Of a stretch of 64,000 nucleotides of DNA, positions 26,883 to 35,593 are shown piece by piece. The stretch is from Candidatus Pyrohabitans jungbluthii (lineage in GTDB: Archaea; Hydrothermarchaeota; Hydrothermarchaeia; Hydrothermarchaeales; BMS3B): the NCBI GenBank assembly GCA_002010065.2, contig MTMD02000008.1:330758-394757 (forward strand), written 5' to 3'. The notes below the pieces were generated by a model that was not told the origin of the DNA, did no database searches, and saw only the letters and a program-made list of their open reading frames with translations. Every line of letters begins with the position of its first letter. The stretch's first letter is position 1. The translations under genes were made by a program, and so were the position numbers.

Positions 26883-29800
26883 TCATTCCACCTCCCGTAT
26901 CGAAATCCTGAACTCCTTGCCCTCTATTTTCCAGACCTTTTCGTAACCTTCATGGGTAAGCTGCGTGGCTATCTCAAGCTGCTTGGAGCGAGTCTCCCTC
27001 GCGATGTACTCGCGCTGTGCTTCCAAGTAATCCACGATTTCCTCATCGCCAACGCTCACCTTTGTGGAGATATAGGCCTCCACCGCTAAATCAAGCTCCT
27101 TGCGCATCTCCTGTATCCTGCGTACCACCTCGCGAGCGTAGCCGAGTTCCAGAATCTCTCTCGTCTTCGTGGCGTCTATGTATACAACGCCGTGGTCGAA
27201 GCTGGCAGAAGCCATATTCTCAGGCAGGCGCTTCTTAAACTCCACATGCTTCTCCTTTATAAGTACCTCCTCACCCTTTACCGTAAGCGGGTAGCCCTTT
27301 TCTATACCAGCGTGGAGCTTCCTCGCGTCCTCCCTCCTAATCGCCTCAGCCACATCCTTGGCCAAGCCCTTAAACTCAGGACCCAGCGTGGCGAAATTCG
27401 GCTCCGCTACCAGCTCTACCTCAGCAGGCTCTTCCCCTGGCGGGAGAATCACCAGCTCCATAGCGTTGCCCTGCCTCTTTATGAGCTCCTCCAGATGCTT
27501 CGCAGCCTTAGCTGCCCTATCATCAATGGGAGAGAATATTAGCCTCAGCACCGGCCATCGCCGTTTTACGCCCAGCTTTTCCCTTGCGCTGGCAGTAGCC
27601 TCCACTACGCCCCGAGCTACAAGCATGTCCTCCTCAAGCTCTTTATCGATGTACTCCTCATGAGGCGAGGGGAACTTTTCGAGGTGAACGCTGTCCTCGC
27701 CTATCCCGAGGCTCGCCACGAGGTTTTGATAAATCTCCTCGCTCACGTGTGGCGCTATTGGTGCAAGAAGCTTCGCAAGGTGGCACAGAACGCGATAGAG
27801 CACCGAGTAGGCTGCGATTTTATCAATGCTCTCCTTCTCCACCCAGGTGCGCGGTCTCACAAGCGTAATGTACCACCTGCTCAAGTCCTCGACTATAAAC
27901 TCATTCAGAGCGCGGGTTGCCTTGTACAGGTGCAGCGTATCAAAGGCTTCAGAAACCTCCTTAATCACAGAGTTCAGCTTGGAGAGAATCCACTTATCCT
28001 CGCTGCGGCAGTGCTTTCGCAGGTTAGGGGGAACCTTCTCTGGCGTAAACCCATCGAGGCTCATATAGGTGGTAGCAAAAACGTAGACGTTCCACAGGAT
28101 GTTGAACATCTTCGATACAACCTTCACCTCTTCCCAGTTGAAGCGCAGATCCTCCCAAGGCTTGTTTGCCCACAGCACGTAAAAGCGAAGGATGTCAGCG
28201 GAGAAGCGCTCTATAACCTCCTCCGGCGTAACAACATTGCCCAGGCTCTTGCTCATCTTCTCCCCTTTCTCGTCGAGGGTGAAGCCATGCATCAGTACCC
28301 GCCTGTAAGGCACCTCGTCAAAGGCGAGCAAACCGCAGCCCAGCTGGGAGTAGAACCATCCGCGAGTCTGGTCATGCCCCTCTGTTATAAAGTCCACAGG
28401 GTAAAGGGAGCGGAAGGGTTCTTCCTTTGCCGGGTAGCCCAGTGACGCCCAGCCGGCGACGCCTGAGTCGAACCAAACGTCGAGCACATCGCTAACGCGA
28501 CGCTTCTCGCCCCCGCACTCGCAAGCGAAGCTCACATCCACGTAGGGGCGGTGAAGCTCCTTCACCTTGCCCGCCTTTGCCTCCAGCTCAGCCTTTGAGG
28601 CGATAACCTCCATGCTTCCGCAGCTATCACACACCCACACCGGCAAAGGGATACCCCAGTAGCGCTGCCTTGAGATGGTCCAGTCCTTTGCATTTGAAAT
28701 CCAGTCCTTAAAGCGGGCGCTGCCCGCCCACTCGGGAATCCACTCAACGCGCTCTATCTCGCTGAGCATCTTCTCTTTAAGCTTTGTAATCGCAATAAAC
28801 CACTGCTCTGTGGCGCGGTAGATTATGGGCGACTTGCAACGCCAGCAGTGACCGTAGCGGTGGGTGATGTGCTCCGCCTTAAGCAGAGCCCCCTTCTTGC
28901 TTAAATCCTGGATGATTACCTTGTCATCCTTCTTTGTTTTATATCCTGCGTATTTGCCAGCTATTTCAGTAAATCTGCCCTCCTCGTCCACAGGGCAGAT
29001 CGCAGGTATACCATAGCGCTTCGCTGCCTCGAAGTCCTCGGGACCATGCCCAGGAGCGCAGTGCACTAAACCTGTGCCCTCGCCCAGGGTTACGAAATCT
29101 GCCAGAATAACCCTGTAAGCGTTCTCCGGAGCCTCCACCTTTATGTAGTCCTTCAGCGGGTTCTCGTACTGCAAGCCTTCAAGCTCTCTACCCTTGAACT
29201 CCTCTAACACCTCGTAGCTGAGCCCGAACTTGTCTTCAAGAAGGTGCACCAGCTCTTTTGCTATTATGAGCTTCCCCTGAGAAGTTTTCACCTTAACGTA
29301 GTCGAAATCGGGGTGAACCACAACCGCGAGATTGCCTACCAGCGTCCAAGGCGTAGTTGTCCAGATGAGCAGGTATTCGTTCTCAGCACCAACGACTGGA
29401 AACTTCACATAAATGCTCGGGTCGGTGCGCTCCGCATACTCTATCTCAGCGTCAGCAAGCGCAGTCTCACAGCGCGGGCACCACGTTACGACGCGCAGGT
29501 CTCGAGTGAGGAGGCCCTTTTCGTGCGCTCGCTTTATCGTCCACCAGGCTGACTCGATGTAGTCATCCTTCAGCGTCATGTATGGCTCATCCCAGTCCAT
29601 CCACACGCCTAGACGCTTAAACTGGGAGGTCATTATTTCCACGTGGCGCAGAGCCCAGTTTCTGCAAGCCTCGATGAAGGCTTCGACGTTCTCCTCAATC
29701 TCCCGCTTGTTCTTTATGCCCATCTCCTTCTCTACCTTCACTTCGATGGGCAGGCCGTGACAATCCCAGCCAGGCTGGCGGCGCACATTATAGCCGCGCA

Positions 29801-30020
29801 TCGCCAGGTAGCGCAGTATCGCATCCTTCATTATCTTATTCCAAGCGGTGCCGAGATGAATCGCTCCGCTCGCATAGGGAGGACCGTCCAGGAAGTAGTA
29901 CGCAGGCTTATCCCTTAGCGCCTCCTTGCTCTTTTCATAAACCTTATGCTCCTTCCAGAACTTCTGAACCTTCTCCTCCAGCTTTTTCAGGTCGATGTTT
30001 CGCGGTGCCGGCGCTATCAT
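26883..30020 (-). CDS. ileS: Isoleucyl-tRNA synthetase
   Basis: Class I aminoacyl-tRNA synthetase of 1045 aa. The HIGH motif appears as SGAIHLGTAWNK near residue 52 and KMSKS as GEKMSKSLGN near residue 600. The CP1 editing domain includes WTTTPWTLVGN, and the anticodon-binding and C-terminal domains are complete. The zinc ligands CWRCKSP in the editing/connective region and the WVCDSC segment fit the archaeal/eukaryotic type. Stands alone on the minus strand. Confidence 0.97.
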   Translation of the reverse strand: MIAPAPRNIDLKKLEEKVQKFWKEHKVYEKSKEALRDKPAYYFLDGPPYASGAIHLGTAWNKIMKDAILRYLAMRGYNVRRQPGWDCHGLPIEVKVEKEMGIKNKREIEENVEAFIEACRNWALRHVEIMTSQFKRLGVWMDWDEPYMTLKDDYIESAWWTIKRAHEKGLLTRDLRVVTWCPRCETALADAEIEYAERTDPSIYVKFPVVGAENEYLLIWTTTPWTLVGNLAVVVHPDFDYVKVKTSQGKLIIAKELVHLLEDKFGLSYEVLEEFKGRELEGLQYENPLKDYIKVEAPENAYRVILADFVTLGEGTGLVHCAPGHGPEDFEAAKRYGIPAICPVDEEGRFTEIAGKYAGYKTKKDDKVIIQDLSKKGALLKAEHITHRYGHCWRCKSPIIYRATEQWFIAITKLKEKMLSEIERVEWIPEWAGSARFKDWISNAKDWTISRQRYWGIPLPVWVCDSCGSMEVIASKAELEAKAGKVKELHRPYVDVSFACECGGEKRRVSDVLDVWFDSGVAGWASLGYPAKEEPFRSLYPVDFITEGHDQTRGWFYSQLGCGLLAFDEVPYRRVLMHGFTLDEKGEKMSKSLGNVVTPEEVIERFSADILRFYVLWANKPWEDLRFNWEEVKVVSKMFNILWNVYVFATTYMSLDGFTPEKVPPNLRKHCRSEDKWILSKLNSVIKEVSEAFDTLHLYKATRALNEFIVEDLSRWYITLVRPRTWVEKESIDKIAAYSVLYRVLCHLAKLLAPIAPHVSEEIYQNLVASLGIGEDSVHLEKFPSPHEEYIDKELEEDMLVARGVVEATASAREKLGVKRRWPVLRLIFSPIDDRAAKAAKHLEELIKRQGNAMELVILPPGEEPAEVELVAEPNFATLGPEFKGLAKDVAEAIRREDARKLHAGIEKGYPLTVKGEEVLIKEKHVEFKKRLPENMASASFDHGVVYIDATKTREILELGYAREVVRRIQEMRKELDLAVEAYISTKVSVGDEEIVDYLEAQREYIARETRSKQLEIATQLTHEGYEKVWKIEGKEFRISIREVE

Positions 30021-30082
30021 GAGGATCCCTCGCTATCTTAAAGAGGTTATTTTATTAAGGCTGGGAGGATATAAAGGTTAGC

Positions 30083-30469
30083 GTGGGAGAGCCGAAAAAT
30101 GCTAAAGGAAAGGTCGAGCAAGCGCTCATGCTCCTCGCCAGCGTTGAGGCTGAGAGCATAAGTGTTAAAGAGGCAGTGGAGATTGTGGAGCTTGTCACCG
30201 CCGTGCCTGAGCTCGTGAGGAGAACAATTGCCATAGCTGAGGAAAGGGGCATTGTCAAAAGAGAGGGTGGCAGGCTGGTAATAAGGGAAAGAGTCGTTGG
30301 GACAAAGGGGCATGGTGTCCAGGTTAAGCGCCGAGAATGCAATGCTCAATGCATGCGCTGTGGACGGAGGATTTCCACATGCTTCTTCCTTATCGTCGCT
30401 GAGTCTGAATTTGGCCCCTTCGGTAGCGAATGTATAAAGAGGCTCAGGCTAGGAACGCAAAGGTTATAA
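30083..30469 (+). CDS. DUF5830-like zinc-binding winged-helix protein
   Basis: A 128-aa protein with an N-terminal helical, winged-helix-like part (residues 8-75) and a C-terminal zinc-binding knuckle: CNAQCMRCGRRISTCFF then GPFGSECIKRL. The pattern C-x2-C-G...GPFGSxC is that of the DUF5830 family known mainly from haloarchaea. It may be a DNA- or RNA-binding protein; no direct evidence. Gene start may be slightly later. Confidence 0.6.
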   Translation: MGEPKNAKGKVEQALMLLASVEAESISVKEAVEIVELVTAVPELVRRTIAIAEERGIVKREGGRLVIRERVVGTKGHGVQVKRRECNAQCMRCGRRISTCFFLIVAESEFGPFGSECIKRLRLGTQRL

Positions 30470-30505
30470 GGACATGCACGTTATGAATATCAATCAGGTG
30501 CTGCT

Positions 30506-31702
30506 ATGCGTTTAAATGCAGAAGAACTTGAGAAAAGGGGAAAGCTGGTAAAGAAGGATGAGCGCTATGAGGTCTACGACATAGAGATGGAAGACCTAGT
30601 GCTCTCCCTCACAAAGCTCTTCCCTGGCAAAGCCACGTCTGGACACTACCACGAGGATAGCGAGGAGGTGTACTACTTCCTGAGTGGTAGGGGCAAGATA
30701 AAGCTAGGCGAGGAAGTGCACGAAGCTCAGGCTGGGGACATATTCACAGTGCCCAAGGACACCTTCCATCAGGTTATCAACACTGGCGATGATGTGTTAA
30801 AGTTTATAGCTGTATTTGAAAAGTATGAAGGGCGGGGGACGAAGCTCAAGGCGATAATTCCCGCGGCTGGACACGGAACGCGCTTCCTTCCAATAACCAA
30901 AGCTCAGCCAAAGGAGATGCTTCCGGTTTTTGATAAACCTGTGATTCAGTATGTGGTTGAAGAGGCTCTGGACGCGGGCATCGACAACATTTTAATAATC
31001 ACAGGCAGGGGTAAGCGCGCCATCGAGGACCACTTCGACCGCTCACCTGAGCTGGAGCAGTTCCTCGAAAAGGCAGGGAAGCTGGAGTACCTTGAAGAGA
31101 TAAGAAAAATCAGCGAGCTTGCAAACATAACCTACATACGCCAGAAGGAGGCTCTTGGTCTTGGGCATGCGGTGCTCCAGGCGCGAGAGTTTGTGGGCAA
31201 CGCCTACTTCGCGGTGCTCCTGGGAGACGTTATAACAAAGCCCGCGTGCATAAGGGATATGCTGGAGGTGCACAAGCGCTACAGAGCCAGCGTAATTGCC
31301 CTGCAGGAAGTGCCCAAGCAGGAAGTTAGCAAGTACGGCGTCGCTGAGCTGGGCAAGAGCCTGGGAGAAGGAGTGTATGAACTAACTGATGTGATAGAGA
31401 AACCCTCACCCGAAGAAGCGCCCTCCAATCTCGCCATCACTGGCAGGTACATCCTGAGCAGTAAAATTTTCACCTACCTTGCACAGGGTGAGCGAGGCTA
31501 TGGTGGCGAGATTCAGCTCACCGACGCGATCAGGAAGCTAATCCAAGATGGAGAGCGCGTGGTAGGTTACATCTACCCAGGCAAAGTCTTCGACATAGGA
31601 AACAAGCTGGACTGGATTAAGAGCACCATAATGCTCAGCCTGGAGAGTGAGTTCAGGGAAGAGATAGAGAGGTTTCTCAGAGAGCTTGGCTACGCCCACT
31701 GA
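30506..31702 (+). CDS. Cupin-GalU fusion: UTP-glucose-1-phosphate uridylyltransferase
   Basis: A 398-aa two-domain protein. Residues 1-110 form a cupin with the metal ligands His47, His49, Glu53 and His88 (GHYHEDSEE...TFHQV). Residues 114-398 form a complete GalU nucleotidyltransferase with AAGHGTRFLPITKAQPKEML (120-139), QPKEML, GLGHAVLQA and LLGDVI. GalU makes UDP-glucose for glycans, including the N-glycans of S-layer and archaellins. The cupin resembles the mannose-6-phosphate isomerase C-terminal type. It lies immediately before the motility island but lacks the motility palindrome. Confidence 0.88.
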   Translation: MRLNAEELEKRGKLVKKDERYEVYDIEMEDLVLSLTKLFPGKATSGHYHEDSEEVYYFLSGRGKIKLGEEVHEAQAGDIFTVPKDTFHQVINTGDDVLKFIAVFEKYEGRGTKLKAIIPAAGHGTRFLPITKAQPKEMLPVFDKPVIQYVVEEALDAGIDNILIITGRGKRAIEDHFDRSPELEQFLEKAGKLEYLEEIRKISELANITYIRQKEALGLGHAVLQAREFVGNAYFAVLLGDVITKPACIRDMLEVHKRYRASVIALQEVPKQEVSKYGVAELGKSLGEGVYELTDVIEKPSPEEAPSNLAITGRYILSSKIFTYLAQGERGYGGEIQLTDAIRKLIQDGERVVGYIYPGKVFDIGNKLDWIKSTIMLSLESEFREEIERFLRELGYAH

Positions 31703-31772
31703 TTTTGACACCATACTCAGCACTTATGTAAATCTGTATTCTGTAAATAGGAGGTATTGTAAACATTAATAC

Positions 31773-31784
31773 ACAATATTTATA
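31773..31784 (+). promoter_or_regulatory. Strong TATA box with no ORF directly downstream
   Basis: The AT-rich acacaatatttatatatc contains a strong TATA box whose start site would fall near 31803. The next ORF starts 200 bases later and has its own promoter (palindrome 31926-31940, TATA near 31950), so this box probably drives a separate transcript. Confidence 0.45.
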
Positions 31785-31802
31785 TATCATTAATTGTTAA
31801 TA

Positions 31803-31925
31803 ATTATTTCCATAGGATGCATAGGAAGCAAAGGTGACAAATAAGGGAAGTGGTGGGTGTGAGAGTGGTGTTGCCCTGCAGGGGGGAAAGCGGTGCAATT
31901 TCTCCGGGGAAACTTCTGGTGTAAG
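31803..31925 (+). ncRNA. Possible untranslated RNA between two promoters
   Basis: About 120 bases between a strong TATA box and the next promoter, with no convincing ORF. It holds the self-complementary ccctgcaggg, a possible stem closing ttgc with gcaa around it, and the string ctccggggaaa, which also occurs in the minus-strand G-rich element near 52.98 kb. It could be a small RNA or simply leader sequence. Evidence is weak. Confidence 0.25.
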
Positions 31926-31940
31926 TTTCGAAAGCTGAAA
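31926..31940 (+). promoter_or_regulatory. Motility palindrome, copy for the MEDS-PadR operon
   Basis: TTTCGA-AAG-CTGAAA, centred at 31933, with the TATA-like agtttatgtaag centred about 19 bp downstream. Start site expected near 31977, then a G-rich RBS before the ATG at 32003. Confidence 0.7.
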
Positions 31941-32002
31941 AGCAAAGTTTATGTAAGCTCCTATAGTAGGAATTACTTAACAAATAAAAGGGGGAGTGGG
32001 TC

Positions 32003-32242
32003 ATGAAGTCATCTCTTCGCTGTCCAAAGTGCGGAAGTTTAAATGTAGAGAAAGGACATCAAGAAGTATTTCCCAGCACTTTTATGAAAGATACTAAATA
32101 TTCGCTGATAAAGGCTCTTACAAGCTCCAAAGAATTTGAAATATACGCCTGCATGGATTGTGGATACGCCGAATGGTATATCCAGGAGAAGTACCTTGAG
32201 GATGGAAACCGGGCAAAGGCTGTTGCAAGTTCCAGAGCCTAG
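32003..32242 (+). CDS. Zinc-ribbon protein at head of MEDS-PadR-receiver operon
   Basis: A 79-aa protein with an N-terminal CPKCGS and a central CMDCGY, together a four-Cys zinc ribbon with a 40-residue insert. The insert contains a helix (DTKYSLIKALTSSKEFEIY). The RBS is gggggagtggg before the ATG. It is 36 bases upstream of the MEDS-PadR gene and under the motility palindrome, so it is likely a small regulator or adaptor; no family assigned. Confidence 0.7.
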   Translation: MKSSLRCPKCGSLNVEKGHQEVFPSTFMKDTKYSLIKALTSSKEFEIYACMDCGYAEWYIQEKYLEDGNRAKAVASSRA

Positions 32243-32277
32243 ATTTCCAACTCCTTCAGATGAAGGAGGTTATAGGC

Positions 32278-33213
32278 GTGAGAAGAGCCAGGAATACAAA
32301 GAAGAATGGGCCAATTTACATCTTCAACGACTTCTACGACAGGGGCAATGACCTTTATCTCTACGACTCAAAGGAGGAGCGGCGTTACTACGTGACCAAA
32401 TCCTTCTTTCAAGCGGGTATAGATAAAAATAAGCTCTGCATTTATGCATTTCCCAGGAAACAGGATAGATTCCAGTTCAAGAGCTTTTCTGGTGATGCTT
32501 TTCGTGAAATAGAGCTCATAAGAGGGAATATAAAGATGCTAAAAGGGAGGGACCTAGAAGCATTTTATTCTGATTTTGAGGAGCTCAAGGATTATGCAAA
32601 AGATAATGGATATGAGGGCATCCACCTGAAAATCGACTTCGGCAAAGTTAGAGATGATATAATCGACGAAGTTATCGAGCTTGAAAAAAAGCTTCATAAT
32701 TCCACGAATGGCATTCCCGTAGCCTCAATAAGCTCATACAACATGAATTTTCTCAACCAGGATGCTGTTAACAGCCTCACAAAGCTTCATGACAGGGTGA
32801 TGATAACCACCGAAAAAGGGGAAACTTCAATAGCATTTTTCCAGCAGCCAAAAGCAAGACCGGTGCACATCCCGAGAATTGAGGTTATTTCTTCGAAAAT
32901 GATGGAGCAGATCGTCAAGAAGTCTCTCCAGATTATAATTCTATCCCTCCTGAAGCAGCAGCCCATGTGCGGGTTTGACATAATCAAGAGCCTGGTGCAC
33001 AACTTCAATGTGCTTCTCAGCCAGGGCACGGTGTATCCAATTCTGTACTCGCTGGAAAAGGAGGGATACCTCAAGACGGTTATAAAGTCGGATAACAAGA
33101 CAAAGCTTTATGTGCCCACAGAGATGGCCCATGAGTACATAGAGCGCCAGATACGAGAGTATATCCAAGCTCAGGAGAAGATACTCGCCCTTATCGCGAG
33201 GGGATTGAAATGA
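32278..33213 (+). CDS. MEDS sensory domain - PadR winged-helix fusion regulator
   Basis: A 311-aa protein. Residues about 8-190 resemble the MEDS domain (a KaiC-related ligand sensor described from methanogens and the DcmR regulator): IYIFNDFYDRGNDLYLYDSKEE, split at turns, FFQAGIDKNKLCIYAF and LHDRVMITTEKGE. Residues about 205-305 form a PadR-type winged helix with QIIILSLLKQQPMCGFDIIK, GTVYPILYSLEKEGYL and a C-terminal dimerisation helix. GTG at 32278 has a perfect GGAGG 8 bases upstream; ATG at 32260 is the alternative. Its stop overlaps the next receiver gene by 4 bases. This is the best candidate in the window for a motility transcription factor, by position. Confidence 0.75.
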   Translation: MRRARNTKKNGPIYIFNDFYDRGNDLYLYDSKEERRYYVTKSFFQAGIDKNKLCIYAFPRKQDRFQFKSFSGDAFREIELIRGNIKMLKGRDLEAFYSDFEELKDYAKDNGYEGIHLKIDFGKVRDDIIDEVIELEKKLHNSTNGIPVASISSYNMNFLNQDAVNSLTKLHDRVMITTEKGETSIAFFQQPKARPVHIPRIEVISSKMMEQIVKKSLQIIILSLLKQQPMCGFDIIKSLVHNFNVLLSQGTVYPILYSLEKEGYLKTVIKSDNKTKLYVPTEMAHEYIERQIREYIQAQEKILALIARGLK

Positions 33214-33578
33214 AGATAATGGTCGTGGACGACGATGATATAATCATCGAAGCCATGAAGAATATCCTCACGCCTGAAGGGTTCACAGTCATTGGGGCGA
33301 GAAGCGGTGAGGAGTGTCTGCGCATACTTGAAAGGGAGAAACCAGACTACATCTTTATAGATATCCAGATGCCAGGTATGGACGGTTGGGAAACCCTGCG
33401 GGAGATCAAGAAGAGGGAGGAACTTCGCCACATTCCCATTGCAATGCTCACCGCCCAGCCTCTGACAAAGGAAACCCTGAAAAAGGACGACATCTACGCG
33501 CTTGTGGATTACGTGGTCAAGCCCTTCACTAAGAGGGATATAACAGAGACCCTGAAGCAGGCGCTCGTGCTCGTCTGA
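33210..33578 (+). CDS. Stand-alone response-regulator receiver
   Basis: A 122-aa CheY-like receiver. Acidic pocket DDDD at residues 7-10, phosphoacceptor Asp51 in FIDIQMP, Thr in AMLTAQPL and Lys in VVKPFTKRD. It has the same unusual AMLTxQPL segment as the receiver at 43066, marking the two as paralogues distinct from CheY. Translation is coupled to the MEDS-PadR gene by ATGA overlap, so the two products probably interact. Confidence 0.9.
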   Translation: MKIMVVDDDDIIIEAMKNILTPEGFTVIGARSGEECLRILEREKPDYIFIDIQMPGMDGWETLREIKKREELRHIPIAMLTAQPLTKETLKKDDIYALVDYVVKPFTKRDITETLKQALVLV

Positions 33579-33969
33579 GGCACTCAGATTTTTTCATGCT
33601 TTTTCGTCGTCAAAGTTGAGATTTGGCTTCTCGTGCTCGGAGAGTTGTTATAAAGCCGAGATGTTTGATGTTCCACCACGCGGTGTCTTTTACTTCTATT
33701 TTTGGTCTCTATATTTATCATGCTGAGCCTCTAAAAGAGATCCACTATCCTGGGTGTCTTTAGCTAACCGTTTCTGTGCTTAATTTTCAGTGAGGCTCCA
33801 GAACTTTTTGTTGTGTGAGTTTAGAATTACCAAGAGGGGAGTATGGAGCTTGTGAGCAGGCGTCTCGGCTAGCAGAGAGCGCCGCAACAAAAATCAGAAG
33901 GAACAGAATAATCCGGTGCTAACCAGCGGGAGAAAGCCACAGGGTTTAGATTGGATGCGGACGACGGGT
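33579..33969. other. Gene-free interval after the receiver operon
   Basis: Nearly 400 bases with no ORF of coding character on either strand and no RNA gene I recognise. It separates the convergent receiver operon and the fourth archaellin gene. Two T-rich tracts just after 33580 (ttttttc, ctttttc) could be terminators. Confidence 0.5.
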
Positions 33970-34614
33970 TCACACCCAATTTCTAACGAAGATGGAGCGA
34001 ATCCCGCTGGGCGAAACCCTGGTGATTTCGCTCATTGTTCCGCCCACTGGCAGGATTGTTATTGTGAACTCCTTGTTTCCCTCAAGCGGATATGCTCTGT
34101 TGTTGGCCTCTATCCAGAAGTGCAGCTCTACATATTCCCCCTTCTCAAGCACATTGTTGTGGTTCTGCTCAAACACAGGCACCACGTAAAAATCAGCCAC
34201 CCCGTTCGCTATACCAGAACTGCTGTTTGTGCTGTTCTCCGCGAGGCTCAAGTCGTTAGTAATGGTCGCGTTATGCCTTATCCCGCTTATGTATACATCT
34301 CCGGAGTAGTAGTTTAAAATTATATCGTCATAGCGTATTTCAGAGCTTCCCGGCGCAAGGGTTACCAGGATTATGAGCTTTGTTATGTTTGGTCCGCCGT
34401 TGTTCCAAGTTTCGTTGGCGTAGGCGTAACCGGTTAAGTCCACTATCTTAACATTGGTGGAGACCTCCTTCGTCGCCTCCTCGCCGGTAGACCTTGCCTT
34501 TGATTGAAGCGTGCCCGTAGTTTTAAGGAGCACGCCTGCAGTGATTGCAGCCACCATTACCATTGCTATGAATACTATAAGCGTTCCAATACCAATCTGC
34601 GCACGGTTGTTCAT
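33970..34614 (-). CDS. flaB: Archaellin (archaeal flagellin), fourth paralogue
   Basis: Structural subunit of the archaellum filament, 214 aa from the ATG at 34614. The class III signal is very short (MNNRAQ) and leads directly into the conserved hydrophobic helix IGIGTLIVFIAMVMVAAITAGVLL, interrupted here for length, where FlaK/PibD-type peptidase would cut just before QIGIG. Several N-x-S/T sequons lie in the outer domain (for example NATI, NSTN). It ends in NWV, whereas the other three copies end in EWG. A GTG five codons earlier is an alternative start. Own promoter with palindrome at 34685. Confidence 0.92.
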   Translation of the reverse strand: MNNRAQIGIGTLIVFIAMVMVAAITAGVLLKTTGTLQSKARSTGEEATKEVSTNVKIVDLTGYAYANETWNNGGPNITKLIILVTLAPGSSEIRYDDIILNYYSGDVYISGIRHNATITNDLSLAENSTNSSSGIANGVADFYVVPVFEQNHNNVLEKGEYVELHFWIEANNRAYPLEGNKEFTITILPVGGTMSEITRVSPSGIRSIFVRNWV

Positions 34615-34684
34615 TGAAATCGCCGGCACTTTAATTTTTATTCCCCCGTTTTAATCTGGTAGAGTATATTATATAAACATTTTT

Positions 34685-34699
34685 TTTCTTATTCTGAAA
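34685..34699 (-). promoter_or_regulatory. Motility palindrome, copy for archaellin 4
   Basis: TTTCTT-ATT-CTGAAA, a weaker match on the left half. The minus-strand TATA box tttatataata lies about 19-20 bp away at 34666-34677, with the start site expected near 34647. Confidence 0.6.
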
Positions 34700-34704
34700 A
34701 TTGG

Positions 34705-35145
34705 CTAGGTGTTAAAGTAATATTCATCCCACACATCCATTTTTACCAGAGCTTTGATGACGTAGCGCCCTGAGGGAAGTGCGGTTATATTTGCTTCAAG
34801 AACCTCATTAGGATCCCACAGGGAATTTTGAAGGTTTGTGCTCCTGTTAACTATCCGCGTGCCCAGAATGTTCACTCTCTCCCCGTTGAGGAAGAGCATC
34901 AAGCTATCTTTAGTGAGTATCGTGCTCCCAGCGTTCAGGATGTAAACCGACGTGTTGTCGCTTCCGGGATAAACATGAATCACCTTTATCTCAGTGTTTA
35001 GCCTCTCTGATATAAGATGGGACTTCTGGGAAATTCCTGTTTTGACCGCCTGAGAAGCTTCGCTAACCACACCTGCCACGCCAGCAGCAATTATGACTGC
35101 AGCGATGAAGAAAATTGCATGCGCTGCCGTGGTACTGAATCCCAT
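34705..35145 (-). CDS. flaG: FlaG/FlaF-type archaellum stator protein
   Basis: A 146-aa protein starting MGFSTTAAHAIFFIAA: one N-terminal membrane helix, a short coiled segment (KTGISQKSHLISERLNTE) and a beta-sandwich like the periplasmic-space domains of FlaF/FlaG, with the characteristic VYILNAGSTIL. FlaF and FlaG anchor the archaellum motor to the S-layer. The ATG at 35145 is preferred over an upstream start because the preceding gene stops at 35147. Which of FlaF or FlaG it is orthologous to cannot be settled by eye. Confidence 0.75.
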   Translation of the reverse strand: MGFSTTAAHAIFFIAAVIIAAGVAGVVSEASQAVKTGISQKSHLISERLNTEIKVIHVYPGSDNTSVYILNAGSTILTKDSLMLFLNGERVNILGTRIVNRSTNLQNSLWDPNEVLEANITALPSGRYVIKALVKMDVWDEYYFNT

Positions 35146-35146
35146 C

Positions 35147-35593
35147 TCAGCTGCCACCTTTAAACCTGTAATAGGGGGTCCAGAGGTTCCTGTTGAGCAC
35201 TGCAACGTAGTTCCAGCCCTGTATAAGGCTGGCTGTGAGGTTTATCTCGATTATCTCATTCAGACCCCACAGCTCGTTTCCGCGTGGGTTTATCACCTCT
35301 ATCGAAGAAGGTTCAACCCACTCCCCGTTTATCCTCACTTTACTCTGGTCGGGGTCCAGAGCCACGCTTCCCACATTTTCCACATAGATGGAGAGGTTAT
35401 TCCCCTCGGTATTCACATGCACCACCTTTATGCCTCCCACAAGCTTCTCCTCAAGCTCTGACTTTTTTGCCAGCGCATTGCTTTCCATGTGGGATACCTG
35501 CTGGTTCAGCACACCCACCAGACTTGCTGCCACCACCACCACGCCTATGAAGAGAATGACCGAGGGCAGGGATTCAGACACTGCTAATCCCAC
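35147..35593 (-). CDS. flaG: FlaG-like archaellum stator protein
   Basis: A 148-aa protein with a GTG start (MGLAVSESLPSVILFIG), one membrane helix and a beta-sandwich containing SIYVENVGSVALDPD, the NxGS signature of FlaF/FlaG folds. Its start overlaps the end of the preceding FlaF-like gene by 10 bases, so the three stator genes are a tight operon. It is the closest of the three to FlaG by the hydrophobic start SVILFIGVVVVAASLVG. Confidence 0.78.
   Translation of the reverse strand: MGLAVSESLPSVILFIGVVVVAASLVGVLNQQVSHMESNALAKKSELEEKLVGGIKVVHVNTEGNNLSIYVENVGSVALDPDQSKVRINGEWVEPSSIEVINPRGNELWGLNEIIEINLTASLIQGWNYVAVLNRNLWTPYYRFKGGS

Noticed and set aside
8910-32280. Repeated string gaggttataggcgtg near 8910, 11838 and 32266
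   Set aside because: In two places it encodes Glu-Val-Ile-Gly-Val or sits over an RBS and GTG start; no shared context. Taken as coincidence of codon use and Shine-Dalgarno sequence.
33955-33985. tRNA-like gggttcacaccc
   Set aside because: No matching acceptor, D or anticodon stems around it; it overlaps the end of the archaellin gene.
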